This document shows, piece by piece, positions 5,668 to 5,768 of a stretch of DNA of 5,768 nt (position 1 is the stretch's first letter; every line of letters starts with the position of its first letter). The stretch is taken from the NCBI GenBank assembly GCA_016867955.1, contig VGIE01000168.1, forward strand, positions 1 through 5,768. Direction: 5' to 3'. Origin of the DNA: Betaproteobacteria bacterium. Lineage in GTDB: Bacteria > Pseudomonadota > Gammaproteobacteria > Burkholderiales > SG8-39. A program made the position numbers and the translations under genes. The notes under the pieces are model-generated. The model ran no database searches. It was not told the DNA's origin and was given only the letters and a program-made list of their open reading frames with translations.

Positions 5668-5768
5668 CGATATCTTCTCCTGAAAACAGGGGCTGCCACG
5701 TCTGTGCCCGCCATGCGACCTGCGGCCATCGCCCCGATTATGCACGTCTGTCGCAGGCCACCGGCCAT
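5664..5768 (-). CDS. C-terminal tail of an unidentified gene, possibly a flavoprotein (cut by window edge)
   Basis: On the minus strand a frame is open from the right edge to a TGA at 5664-5666, 34 codons. Its stop overlaps the ATG of the NTF2-like gene as ATGA, a common operon junction. The visible tail contains GGLRQTCIIGAMAAGRMAG, a Gly/Ala-rich helix pattern resembling the C-terminal FAD-contacting helix (G-x-x-A-G-R-x-A) of FAD-dependent oxidoreductases, and then a short basic end. The resemblance is loose and the fragment is short, so the family is a guess. A competing frame with start at 5745 would instead extend the NTF2-like protein; I think it less likely. Confidence 0.45.
   Translation of the reverse strand: MAGGLRQTCIIGAMAAGRMAGTDVAAPVFRRRYR

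Overview
This is a GC-rich window (my estimate is in the mid-60s percent, by eye) with compact bacterial genes, mostly clear Shine-Dalgarno sequences and strong G/C preference at third codon positions. The protein style and the mix of small catabolic enzymes suggest a high-GC proteobacterium, most likely a Burkholderiales-type betaproteobacterium. That placement is inference; there is no rRNA or marker gene here. I see no tRNA, rRNA, CRISPR array, insertion sequence, phage gene or attachment site.

Layout, left to right. (1) A leftward pair: a hydroxypyruvate-isomerase-like TIM-barrel protein (1-748, running off the left edge) preceded by a GlcG/HbpS-type protein (778-1179). (2) A rightward pair, divergent from the first across 72 bp: an ABM/LsrG-like small monooxygenase-fold protein (1252-1548) and an Asp/Glu-racemase-fold protein (1568-2239) in which both usual catalytic cysteines appear to be replaced. 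(3) A leftward AcuI/YhdH-type acrylyl-CoA reductase (2257-3249), convergent with the pair before it. (4) A rightward amidohydrolase-2 family hydrolase with a GTG start (3438-4352). Genes 3 and 4 diverge from a 188-bp intergenic region that holds two extended -10 promoter candidates, a 9-bp direct repeat and a short dyad. (5) A leftward group: the tail of an unidentified gene (5664-5768, cut by the right edge), an NTF2/SnoaL-like protein (5203-5667) whose start overlaps that tail as ATGA, and a classical SDR dehydrogenase (4419-5165).

Taken together, this looks like part of an accessory catabolic cluster for small organic acids, lactones or CoA thioesters. It combines an NAD-type alcohol/ketone dehydrogenase, a hydrolase or lactonase-like metal enzyme, an enoyl/acrylyl-CoA reductase, a racemase- or decarboxylase-fold enzyme, a sugar-isomerase-fold enzyme and several small cofactor- or substrate-handling proteins. 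No enzyme present fixes the substrate, so the pathway cannot be named. The genes are individually of known families. The most unusual points are the cysteine-less racemase-fold protein, the basic Gly-rich N-terminal extension on the isomerase-like protein, and the structured divergent control region at 3250-3437.
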